Assembly: GCA_029262895.1 (NCBI GenBank)
Contig: JAJCYM010000056.1
Location: 124,001-188,000 of the forward strand
Origin: Roseivirga sp.
GTDB lineage: Bacteria; Bacteroidota; Bacteroidia; Cytophagales; Cyclobacteriaceae
Length of the DNA: 64,000 bases
Direction of reading: 5' to 3'
This document shows, one piece after another, positions 15,132-22,843 of this stretch. The position numbers and the translations under genes were made by a program. The first letter of the stretch is position 1; each line of letters begins with the position of its first letter. The notes under the pieces were generated by a model. The model worked only from the letters and a program-made list of their open reading frames with translations. It ran no database searches and had not been told where the DNA came from.

Positions 15132-16208
15132 ATGACAAGACGCAGGGATTTTTTAAAAACAACCGGACTCGCTACCGGTGCCATCGTTTCAGGCATTAAC
15201 CTATTTCCCCAAACAGCCTCCACCCCTCAATCAGCGCTGGTGATTGATGCGATGGGAGAAATCAGAGATGTTTATACTCCTGAATTGATCAATGAAATTT
15301 TAGGCAGTGGCTTAAACTCCATAGCTGTTACACTTTGCGATCCTAAATCCTATGAAGAAGGTGCAGTAAAACTAGCAATGGATGGGATTGCAATGTATGA
15401 TACATACCTGGGCTCACATCCAGACCTCTTTATCAAGGCCACCAAATTGGAACATATTGATCAAGCAAAGAGGGAAGGTAAGCTGGCCGTATTCTATCTT
15501 TTTCAGAACTCCACTCAGTTTGGGAGAGACTTGTCCAGCGTTGACAGATTCTATGACATGGGCGTAAGATCAAGCCAAATCACGTATAACTTTCAGAATT
15601 GGGCGGGTGCTGGCTGTAAGGAAAGAACAGGTGCCGGGCTTACCAACTTCGGTCTTGAATTGGTGGAGAAGATGAATGAAAAAGGCATGCTTATCGACCT
15701 CTCTCACGCCAATATGCAAACCATGGCTGACACCATCAAGGCCTCCAAAGATCCGGTGATGATTTCACATACCACTTGTCGGGCACTCTATAACAATGAG
15801 CGTAACACGACTGACGAAAACATTAAACTCCTCTCCGACCATGGTGGAGTGTTAGGTATGTGTCAAATGCGACCATTTGTTTCCTTTACCCGTGATGGGG
15901 CCTATGAAAAATACATCAATCATATTATGCACGCCATTAATGTAGCAGGGGAAGATCATGTCTGCATTGGTAGCGACCGTGACCATCGCGTGGTAGCCAT
16001 GACTGATGAGTATATCGCTGAACTTAAGGCTGAGGAAGGTCCAAACTTCCATGAAGAAGACTGGCCACTCTATATGGAAGAGCTTAATGGCCCGAGGCGT
16101 ATGGAAACCATTTGGGATAGTCTCAAAAAACGCCAGCTCTCCGAAGCGGTAATTGAGAAAGTGATGGGCCGAAATGTATATCGGATTTATAAAGAGGTGA
16201 TTGGGTGA
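15132..16208 (+). CDS. Tat-exported M19 membrane dipeptidase homologue lacking zinc ligands
   Basis: A 358-residue protein of the renal-dipeptidase (peptidase M19) family. Residues 4-9 (RRDFLK) form a Tat motif followed by a hydrophobic stretch, so it is exported folded. Two histidines of the binuclear zinc site are kept: H192 (DLSHAN) and H213 (ISHTT). The SDRDH segment near 283 also fits the family. However, the first-strand H-x-D ligand pair is replaced by M41-x-E43 (IDAMGEI), and the bridging glutamate position reads Q125 (FYLFQ). Either it uses a different metal set or it is a non-peptidase relative. It is monocistronic. Family membership is firm; activity is doubtful. Confidence 0.75.
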   Translation: MTRRRDFLKTTGLATGAIVSGINLFPQTASTPQSALVIDAMGEIRDVYTPELINEILGSGLNSIAVTLCDPKSYEEGAVKLAMDGIAMYDTYLGSHPDLFIKATKLEHIDQAKREGKLAVFYLFQNSTQFGRDLSSVDRFYDMGVRSSQITYNFQNWAGAGCKERTGAGLTNFGLELVEKMNEKGMLIDLSHANMQTMADTIKASKDPVMISHTTCRALYNNERNTTDENIKLLSDHGGVLGMCQMRPFVSFTRDGAYEKYINHIMHAINVAGEDHVCIGSDRDHRVVAMTDEYIAELKAEEGPNFHEEDWPLYMEELNGPRRMETIWDSLKKRQLSEAVIEKVMGRNVYRIYKEVIG

Positions 16209-16240
16209 ACTCTCTTGTTTAGATTTTTCTATATTTATTC

Positions 16241-17461
16241 ATGGAATTATTTGAACAAAATAATGGAATAATAGTCGAGGACTACGTGACCAATCAGACT
16301 TGGACGTTTGGGTCTGAGGGTATAATGATGAAAGACCCAACTATCACTCTTGGTAACTTACAAGAGGTTATTGACAATCCTTCTGAATACATATTTGTGC
16401 TCGATTTCGATTGTCCATTTTCATTTCCGCTCAACGATAATCATAAGGGTTCATACAGATTCCTAAATATTAATTTGAATTACTCTCATCGGCATAAGCG
16501 AAGAGGGAAACAAGAATTTTCAACTCTTGATGTACTCAGAATTCCACAATTCTCCTCAATAAGAATCTCAGGACAATTGAATTCTGATATGTTCCAAGGA
16601 AGGAATTTCCCTGATGCAGTATCCAAACTTCCAAATTTCACGTGGGAGCTTATCACTCACCTTTTGAAAAAAATTAATGATGTCGCTAAGAGCACAAATC
16701 AACACGTGGATTTAGGAGTTAACAGGATTCTAAGCTACCGTGTATATTTCTTTCACATTAGTGAAAAAACAAACCCTCGATCAACAATGATAGTCCCCTA
16801 TACGAGTCTAATTGATTTACGGTCTCCACAGAAATCAGAATTTCTCGATGAAGACATCTTGAGATTGTACCTCAACGAAAAAATAGAACTAAGAAATTTT
16901 TACAAAGAGTACATTCCTTTACCCAAGGACGATTTGTCTTTCGAAGATTTGATCTTTAGGCTCGTTCATGATTTTGCCTTTTACACAAGTGAAAGACCTG
17001 AGGCAATATCAAAGCTTGATGAAGAATCCATTCGTGATTTATTCCTAATACCTGTAAAGATGTTCGTTCCTTCGAGCGAGGGAGAGGCATTCAACTATGA
17101 CGGTAAACTAGATTTCAAGATTACTAATTACCATAATAAGTACGAGTCCATTTCCGGAGAGTACAAAGTGTGGCGGGGCGGAGGATCCTTCGAGGAATGC
17201 TTTAAACAGATTTCCGAAAAGCATTCAACTGGTAATGAAATTCAAGTCTACATCCTTATGATTAATAGAAACAAAAAAGTTCAAGAAATATATGATAAAG
17301 CTTTAAACCTATTAATTAAAAAGGAGGCATTTGTCAGAACTTTGGATTCGAATATCTCCCTTTCAAAAAGGCAACTATTCTCGAAGCATCTTATCAAAAT
17401 CAGAGATTTCGAGGTTGAGTGCATCTTGGGTATTATCGATGTCTATTATGAAAAGGTTTAG
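16241..17461 (+). CDS. Orphan PD-(D/E)XK nuclease-like protein
   Basis: A 406-residue soluble protein with no named homologue that I recognise. Its C-terminal part follows a nuclease pattern: helix EESIRDLF with E262, then GEAFNYDGKLDFKI with D291, then YESISGEYKVW with E307-Y-K309, then FEECFKQI and a strand VYILMINRNKK. This order (E, D, ExK, Gln helix) is that of PD-(D/E)XK domains found at the ends of prokaryotic defence and repair proteins. The N-terminal 240 residues are unassigned, possibly a recognition domain. Base composition looks lower in GC than its neighbours. It lies between the M19 gene and a sigma pseudogene, with a solo REP downstream. DNA cleavage is an inference. Confidence 0.55.
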   Translation: MELFEQNNGIIVEDYVTNQTWTFGSEGIMMKDPTITLGNLQEVIDNPSEYIFVLDFDCPFSFPLNDNHKGSYRFLNINLNYSHRHKRRGKQEFSTLDVLRIPQFSSIRISGQLNSDMFQGRNFPDAVSKLPNFTWELITHLLKKINDVAKSTNQHVDLGVNRILSYRVYFFHISEKTNPRSTMIVPYTSLIDLRSPQKSEFLDEDILRLYLNEKIELRNFYKEYIPLPKDDLSFEDLIFRLVHDFAFYTSERPEAISKLDEESIRDLFLIPVKMFVPSSEGEAFNYDGKLDFKITNYHNKYESISGEYKVWRGGGSFEECFKQISEKHSTGNEIQVYILMINRNKKVQEIYDKALNLLIKKEAFVRTLDSNISLSKRQLFSKHLIKIRDFEVECILGIIDVYYEKV

Positions 17462-17516
17462 TAATGAGCTTGATCATTTGCTCAGCTTCACCGAACATGG
17501 GAGGCTCTAGGATCTC

Positions 17517-17531
17517 TTGGACTCTGTCCAA
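17517..17531. repeat. Solo REP-type palindrome (type b)
   Basis: TTGGACTCTGTCCAA has a 6-bp stem (TTGGAC/GTCCAA) around TCT. The inner 13 bases equal TGGACTCTGTCCA at 24716-24728, beside the RAYT gene. It is read as a dispersed second REP type. Confidence 0.6.
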
Positions 17532-17663
17532 TTAAATTAGATTCCCTTTATGGCTTTTGAAAGACTCTTTCATTCTTAAAACGGATTTTAGGTAACGTTT
17601 ATCATTTGTGGAACTGGCTGTCCCTTGTCTCGACTCTTAATAAAATGTAGTTCCTGCAAAGGC

Positions 17664-17905
17664 ATGCGAGAAGCCAAAGTCGATATACAAAAAGAAGTCA
17701 ACCATCTATTCAGACATGAATACGGCAAGCTGGTTTCTGTATTGGCCAAGACTTTTGGGGCCTCAAATATGGAGTTGGCAGAGGATATGGTGCAAGACGC
17801 CATGCTGGAGGCCATCTGGTAATGGAAACTCAAAAATGTATACCCGAAATTACCGATACCTCTCTCCAGCCAAGGCCAACAACAAATGTTCAATCAGAAT
17901 AACGA
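17664..17905 (+). pseudogene. Decayed copy of the ECF42 sigma gene (5' part)
   Basis: The segment from about 17697 to 17822 matches the start of the intact sigma gene at 19383 almost base for base (VNHLFRHEYGKLVSVL...MVQDAMLEAI). A CAA codon of the intact copy is TAA here (17820-17822), ending the frame after about 50 residues. Weak similarity continues to about 17905, after which the copy is lost. The remaining sigma regions 2-4 and the TPR domain are missing, so it cannot be a functional sigma factor. It lies 5' of dbpA, while the intact gene lies 3', so dbpA is bracketed by the two copies. Confidence 0.75.
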
Positions 17906-17985
17906 AGAACCTTCGAAAGAAAAGGCCAAAAAATATCTACAGAACAAATAGTCAATTTCAATCACAAGTCCTCGTAGCTTGCGGC

Positions 17986-19290
17986 ATGTTAATTAAAGAT
18001 CAGGTAGCTATTCTCAATAAGCTGGGTATTGAACAGCTCAACCCAATGCAATTGGAAGCTGAGAAAGTAATTCCAGCAAATTCTGAAGTCGTTTTACTCT
18101 CTCCCACCGGCACGGGAAAAACACTTGCTTTTCTTCTACCAATCATCGCAACATTGGACCCCACCTTAACCGAAGTTCAAGCGCTGATTGTAGTTCCATC
18201 TCGTGAATTGGCCATTCAAATTGAACAAGTCATCAGGGAAATGGGTAGTGGTTATAAAACCAACGCGGTATATGGAGGAAGGTCTGGATCAAAGGATAAG
18301 ATTGAGATCAAACATAGGCCTGCGATTTTGGTGGGCACACCAGGCAGAATTGCAGATCACATTCGCAGGGAGAATTTTTCTACTGAACATATCAAATCAC
18401 TTGTGTTGGATGAGTTTGATAAATCCCTGGAGATCGGATTTGATAATGAGATGACCGAGATATTGGAGTCCTTGCCGAATGTTAAAAAGAAGATATTGAC
18501 GTCCGCCACACAAGGAGTTGAGATACCTGATTTCGTCAAACTTAGGTTTCCAGTAATCATCAATCATTTGAAAGAAGAGGGCTCTAATTTAAAAATCAGA
18601 ACAATCCTCTCCCCTTCAGCTGACAAACTAGAGACTTTGGTGGACGCCCTTTGTCATCTTGGAAGTCAACCGGGAATTGTGTTCTGTAACTTTAAGGATA
18701 GTATTGAACGAGTGAGTGAACACCTGACGAAAAATGGAATTGGGCACGGCCTTTTTTATGGTGGAATGGAACAGCAGGAACGTGAAAGGGCTTTGATCAA
18801 ATTTCGAAACGGCACAAACCAACTCTTACTAGCCACAGACCTAGCCGCAAGAGGCATCGATATTCCAGAAATCAGATTTATCATCCATTACCATCTTCCG
18901 ACCAAAGACCATGAATTCGTTCATAGGAATGGTAGAACAGCCAGAATGAATGCTGATGGCACAGCCTATATTCTACAATGGGAAGGTGAAAATCTTCCTG
19001 AATTCGTTCAAAATGCTGAGGTGCTGACACTTGAAAAGAATTCCGTTCCGGCCTCTTCCGGCTGGACAACACTTTATATTTCCGGAGGAAGAAAGGATAA
19101 GATTTCTAAAGGTGATATTGCCGGTTTGTTTTTCAGACAGGGTGATTTAAAGTCCCAAGAATTAGGTGTGATAGAGCTCAAACAAGATTGTGCATTTGTG
19201 GCAGTCAAAAGCTCAAAGGCGAATCGATTGATTCAAGACCTAAACAACACAAAGCTCAAAAAGAAAAAGGTTCGAATCAGCCAACTTTAA
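17986..19290 (+). CDS. dbpA: DEAD-box RNA helicase, DbpA type
   Basis: A 434-residue ATP-dependent RNA helicase. The start at 17986 (MLIKDQVAILNKLG) is chosen since the frame upstream runs through the sigma pseudogene. Motifs: Q-motif LNPMQ at 18-22, Walker A SPTGTGKT at 39-46, PSREL, GTPGR, motif II DEFD at 142-145 (Phe in place of Ala), SAT, and HRNGRTAR in the second RecA domain. The last 75 residues (GWTTLYISGGRKDKISKGDIAGLF...) are a DbpA-type RNA-binding domain, which in the family targets 23S rRNA helix 92. A role in large-subunit ribosome assembly is therefore likely. Confidence 0.88.
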   Translation: MLIKDQVAILNKLGIEQLNPMQLEAEKVIPANSEVVLLSPTGTGKTLAFLLPIIATLDPTLTEVQALIVVPSRELAIQIEQVIREMGSGYKTNAVYGGRSGSKDKIEIKHRPAILVGTPGRIADHIRRENFSTEHIKSLVLDEFDKSLEIGFDNEMTEILESLPNVKKKILTSATQGVEIPDFVKLRFPVIINHLKEEGSNLKIRTILSPSADKLETLVDALCHLGSQPGIVFCNFKDSIERVSEHLTKNGIGHGLFYGGMEQQERERALIKFRNGTNQLLLATDLAARGIDIPEIRFIIHYHLPTKDHEFVHRNGRTARMNADGTAYILQWEGENLPEFVQNAEVLTLEKNSVPASSGWTTLYISGGRKDKISKGDIAGLFFRQGDLKSQELGVIELKQDCAFVAVKSSKANRLIQDLNNTKLKKKKVRISQL

Positions 19291-19382
19291 TTCAGCCTTC
19301 AGCAACAGAAACGCTGCAAATCATCAATTCACTTGCCCTAGTCTATTTAATGCCGTAGTTTCATTCAATCAGGAATTGGTTG

Positions 19383-20666
19383 ATGGCAGAAACTAAAACC
19401 CATATATCAGATCAGGTAAACCATCTATTCAGGCATGAATACGGCAAGCTGGTTTCCGTATTGACCAAGACTTTTGGAGCCTCAAATATGGAATTGGCAG
19501 AAGATGTGGTGCAAGACGCCATGTTGGAGGCCATCAGGCAATGGGAGCATACCGGTGTACCTGAAAATCCAATGGGTTGGATCTACAAGGTGGCTAAAAA
19601 CAAAGCTGTCAACATTGTCAATAGAGATCAGTATAAGCGAGAATATATGTCGGAGGTGGCGCATCACCTTCAATCAGAATGGACCATCGAACCGGCTCTG
19701 GATCGAATGTTCACTGACAAAGAAATTGCCGATGATCAATTGCGGATGATGTTCACCTGCTGCAATCCAGCAGTAAGCAAAGATTCCCAAGTCGCACTTA
19801 CCTTGAAAACCCTTTGTGGTTTTGGCATTCCGGAAATTGCCAATGCCTTTCTTACCACAGAAGAGAACATTAACAAACGTCTGGTAAGAGCCAGAAAGAA
19901 CTTAAGGGAAGAAAGGGCACGCTTTGAAGTGCCGGTTGGATCAGAACTTGAGCCCAGGCTAAACAGTGTACTCGAAACCCTTTATCTGCTCTTTAATGAA
20001 GGGTATAATGCCACAAGCGGCAAAGACCTCATTCAATATGAGCTGTGCGAAGAGGCCATTCGACTCGCTGAAATCATCACGGACAATCCGAGCTTTCCAT
20101 TCGCTTCAAATGCCTATGCTCTGCTAGCCCTAATGTGCTTTAATGCATCCCGCTTTAAATCCAGAACCGATGAATTTGACAATATCATTGATCTGGAAAA
20201 CCAAGATCGTTCACTCTGGAATCAAGAACTGATTCAAAACGGACTTCATTATCTGGAATTGACTACTCAGGAAAGAACACTGTCCATATACCACATATTG
20301 GCCACCATTTCAGCCCATCATTGTACGGCAAAGGATTTTGCATCAACGGATTGGGAGAGTATTCTTCAACTCTATGATCATTTGATGCAATTCGATTCTT
20401 CTCCCTTAGTGGTGTTAAACAGGGCAATTGTCCTGTCCAAAACTGAAGGTGTTGCCCCGGCATTGACTGTTTTGAAAAGCATAGAAAATGAACCTACAAT
20501 AAAAACCTACCTGCCTTTTTATACAGCGATGGCAGCGCTTCATTTCCTAAACAACAATGCTAAAGAAGCCTGTAAACTACTCGAAAGGGCATTAGAATTC
20601 ACAAATCAAGAACAAAGTAAATCTATGATTATCAGTAGATTAGAAACTTATTCGAAAAAAGATTAA
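19383..20666 (+). CDS. ECF42-type RNA polymerase sigma factor with TPR-like C-terminus
   Basis: A 427-residue sigma-70 family factor. The first about 170 residues hold region 2 (LFRHEYGKLVSVLTKTFG...AEDVVQDAMLEAI, NPMGWIYKVAKNKAVN) and region 4 (ALTLKTLCGFGIPEIANAFL). The remaining about 250 residues (LYLLFNEGYNATSG...EEAIRLAEII) are the DUF6596 helical extension that marks ECF42 factors. These have no classical anti-sigma factor and occur with DGPF (YCII) proteins, exactly as found next here. The ATG at 19383 is preferred to the TTG at 19380. A truncated copy lies at 17664. Promoter targets are unknown. Confidence 0.88.
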   Translation: MAETKTHISDQVNHLFRHEYGKLVSVLTKTFGASNMELAEDVVQDAMLEAIRQWEHTGVPENPMGWIYKVAKNKAVNIVNRDQYKREYMSEVAHHLQSEWTIEPALDRMFTDKEIADDQLRMMFTCCNPAVSKDSQVALTLKTLCGFGIPEIANAFLTTEENINKRLVRARKNLREERARFEVPVGSELEPRLNSVLETLYLLFNEGYNATSGKDLIQYELCEEAIRLAEIITDNPSFPFASNAYALLALMCFNASRFKSRTDEFDNIIDLENQDRSLWNQELIQNGLHYLELTTQERTLSIYHILATISAHHCTAKDFASTDWESILQLYDHLMQFDSSPLVVLNRAIVLSKTEGVAPALTVLKSIENEPTIKTYLPFYTAMAALHFLNNNAKEACKLLERALEFTNQEQSKSMIISRLETYSKKD

Positions 20667-20755
20667 AAAAATTTCAACTTCCATGTCCTCTTTATATCAT
20701 CTCATATGACTCTGGGGTGTAAAAGGAAATTATTCATCTTAATAAAAATAGCATT

Positions 20756-21112
20756 ATGAGAGAGTTTATGATACTCGTTAGAACCGAAGGAGACCATTTA
20801 GCTGGTCTTCCGGCAGAAGCACAACAGGCCCATGTCCAAAAAATAGGAGCCTATATCGGGGGCCTTATGGAATCCGGAAAACTGAAAGGTGCTCAACCAT
20901 TTGAGCAAGAAGGTGCTTCATTCCAGGGAGGAAAAGGTGTATTCAAAGACGGTCCATTCAATGAGTCAAAAGAAGTGATTGTGGGGTACTTCCATATCAC
21001 CGCAGAAAATCTTGAAGAAGCTGTGGCAATCGCCAAGGCCAACCCAATGTTTGAAGAAGGCCAAGCCACTGTGGAGGTCCGTGTGGTGAAACAAATGGAA
21101 GGTATTAACTAA
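20756..21112 (+). CDS. DGPF (YCII-related) protein, partner of ECF42 sigma
   Basis: A 118-residue YCII-domain protein: MREFMILVRTEGDHLAGL at the start, the DGPF signature at residues 65-68 (FKDGPFNESKEVIVGYF), and a dimerisation strand VEVRVVKQM at the end. DGPF proteins are small ferredoxin-fold dimers conserved next to ECF42 sigma genes and are commonly targets of that sigma factor. The gene starts about 90 bp after the sigma stop on the same strand. Catalytic activity is unproven for the family; it may be an oxygenase-like or sensor domain. Confidence 0.87.
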   Translation: MREFMILVRTEGDHLAGLPAEAQQAHVQKIGAYIGGLMESGKLKGAQPFEQEGASFQGGKGVFKDGPFNESKEVIVGYFHITAENLEEAVAIAKANPMFEEGQATVEVRVVKQMEGIN

Positions 21113-21128
21113 TCCAAAACCCAGAGTC

Positions 21129-21326
21129 ATGAGTGATAATAACATAGAATATAACGGACAGTGCGCTTTTGCGGTAAGCACGGGAAAAACCGATGTTGAA
21201 GGAGGTAAGGGCTATACAGTCATCAAAGGAAAAAAGTATGCTTTCTCCAACCCGGTAGCCAAATTACTGTTTAAAGTGCTACCCAACAGGGCCGAAAAAG
21301 CAGACGCTGTTTGGAGTAAAAGATAG
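21129..21326 (+). CDS. Small YHS-like protein
   Basis: A 65-residue protein 16 bp downstream of the DGPF gene. The pattern YNGQCAFAVSTGK, a central GYTVIKGKKYAFS strand pair and a final AEKADAVWSKR resemble the C-terminal half of YHS-domain proteins (GxCAxAVSxG ... KADANW). The metal-binding N-terminal half of that domain is absent. It is probably co-transcribed with the DGPF gene and thus part of the ECF42 regulon. Function unknown. Confidence 0.6.
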   Translation: MSDNNIEYNGQCAFAVSTGKTDVEGGKGYTVIKGKKYAFSNPVAKLLFKVLPNRAEKADAVWSKR

Positions 21327-21628
21327 AAGCATTTTACTCTGAACGAAGCGCCTGTTCATTTAAAAGGGATCTCTTACTTTCTTTGTATGCCCAAAGAAAG
21401 TAACAAAGAAAAGACACCAACCTGCCTTTGCCGAAGCGGCTACGCGCAGGCAGGCATCAAAACAGTCGGATTGGGGAAAACACATTAACCAACTTCTCCA
21501 GCCGACTGTCACGCTGATGTTGGATCCCAACCGCACCTCTCGAAAATCAGACAGCAAAACTATTTAATCCTTAGGCTCAGTTAATGCGATTACGAGACCC
21601 TTCGCCCTAAAAAGGACTCAGGGTGACG
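21327..21628. repeat. Intergenic block of stacked hairpins
   Basis: No gene is visible in these 302 bp. Instead there are three inverted pairs: TTACTTTCTTTG (21374-21385) with CAAAGAAAGTAA (21392-21403), a perfect 12-bp stem; CCTGCCT (21421) with AGGCAGG (21448); and CAGTCGG (21463) with CCGACTG (21502). The first hairpin resembles a dispersed repeat seen in several bacterial groups. A CAGGGTGACG tail near 21612 resembles the hairpin at 15029-15090. Confidence 0.6.
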
Positions 21629-22792
21629 TTAGTCGACTTCATACTGACTCTTTACTGCATCACTCTGGAATAACCTTTCCAGCTTGAAGGCCACCGGAAA
21701 TTGAACTCCTGAATCAATATTGTCCTTTACCATCTCCCCTATGGCCGGACCCATTTTAAAACCATGACCAGAGCTACCACCTAGTAGGATACCATTAGAA
21801 TATCCGGGAGTTTGATCCATAATAAACTCTCCATCCAGTGAATTTTCATAGACGCAAATGCGATGATCTATCAATTCAGCATCACGCAAAGCTGGAAAAC
21901 GATGGGCTACCACTTTGCTGATCTCCAACAGTTTTTCTGCCGTGACTTCACGACTGTCTTTGTCTGGATTGATCGGAACATTTCGTTCGTCATAGGCCAC
22001 CTTAAAACCGGAATCAAAATGATCTGGAATGCCATAACGCATAAGCTCATCCTGCTCCGGCTGGAACTCAATCCAAATTGGGAGATCGGGTGCCTGGTGT
22101 TTGTCCGGAGCTCTGAAGTAGTACACCTCCTGCCTTGAGGCAAAGATGTAGGGCTTTAATTGTGGGAATAGATTAGTCACCCAAGGACCGCAGGCAAATA
22201 TATACTGATCGGCCTTTAGCTCAATGCCCGATTCTGTAGTTAAGGAATCAATCTGGTTTTCACCCCATACACCCATTATCCTCTCTTCGAGGAATGTCCC
22301 TCCTGTTTTTTGGAATTGCCCCGCTACTACCTGAGTAGCCCTAGCAGCCTCCAGGTATCCACATTTTGGTTCCCAGTAGGTTTTGGTAATTCCTTCAAAG
22401 TTGATCTGACCGTATTTCTGGCTCGCCTTTTCTAGGGGAATCTCATCGAGAGGGTAGCCCAATGATTCCATAACCGGTTTGGATTTGGTCGCATACAAAG
22501 GTTCTGTATCTCCAAACATCCAGAGTGCCCCGGTTTCGTGGTAAAGTTTATCGTTCCAAAATTGCTCATGCTCCTGCCACAATTCAAATGAGCGATGCGT
22601 CATTCGAGTATAGTCGGGATCACCACCATATGCCATGCGAATTATACGGGTTTTGCCACCCGAACCGGATAGCTTGTTGCCCGGACCATACTGGTCAACC
22701 AAGGTCACCTGGTATCCTGCCTTTTGAAGCAGATAAGCCGACCAACCTCCCCAGGCTCCTGCTCCTATTACGATAATTTTTCGTTTCCACAT
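21629..22792 (-). CDS. FAD-dependent oxidase of the sarcosine/N-methyltryptophan oxidase type
   Basis: A 387-residue flavoenzyme. The N-terminus has a dinucleotide-binding loop (IIVIGAGAWGGWSAYLL) with the acidic residue in VTLVDQYGPG. The pattern SGGKTRIIRMAYG, which supplies flavin contacts in the MSOX/MTOX family, follows. The C-terminus has LLGGSSGHGFKMGPAIGEMVKD, the second FAD motif. In the family a cysteine in that region often holds the flavin covalently; here the residue set reads GSSGHGFK, so covalent attachment is uncertain. It would oxidise an N-methylated or secondary amino acid, releasing H2O2. It is monocistronic. Confidence 0.8.
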   Translation of the reverse strand: MWKRKIIVIGAGAWGGWSAYLLQKAGYQVTLVDQYGPGNKLSGSGGKTRIIRMAYGGDPDYTRMTHRSFELWQEHEQFWNDKLYHETGALWMFGDTEPLYATKSKPVMESLGYPLDEIPLEKASQKYGQINFEGITKTYWEPKCGYLEAARATQVVAGQFQKTGGTFLEERIMGVWGENQIDSLTTESGIELKADQYIFACGPWVTNLFPQLKPYIFASRQEVYYFRAPDKHQAPDLPIWIEFQPEQDELMRYGIPDHFDSGFKVAYDERNVPINPDKDSREVTAEKLLEISKVVAHRFPALRDAELIDHRICVYENSLDGEFIMDQTPGYSNGILLGGSSGHGFKMGPAIGEMVKDNIDSGVQFPVAFKLERLFQSDAVKSQYEVD

Positions 22793-22843
22793 ACAGTTAG
22801 TATTGTTCTTCCCTTACGGGGAAACGCCCGAAGCACAGAGGGA

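Noticed and set aside
16241-17461. A multi-gene defence island around the nuclease-like gene
   Set aside because: Neighbours are a dipeptidase homologue, a pseudogene and a helicase of the ribosome-assembly type. At most it is a single-gene system.
17588-17893. Minus-strand open frame opposite the sigma pseudogene
   Set aside because: It is a shadow of the pseudogene sequence, with no domain signature.
17716-17985. Possible N-terminal extension or fusion of the DbpA-type helicase with the sigma fragment
   Set aside because: The stretch is read in a different frame from the sigma remnant, and the resulting peptide resembles no helicase N-terminus. The ATG at 17986 matches the family start.
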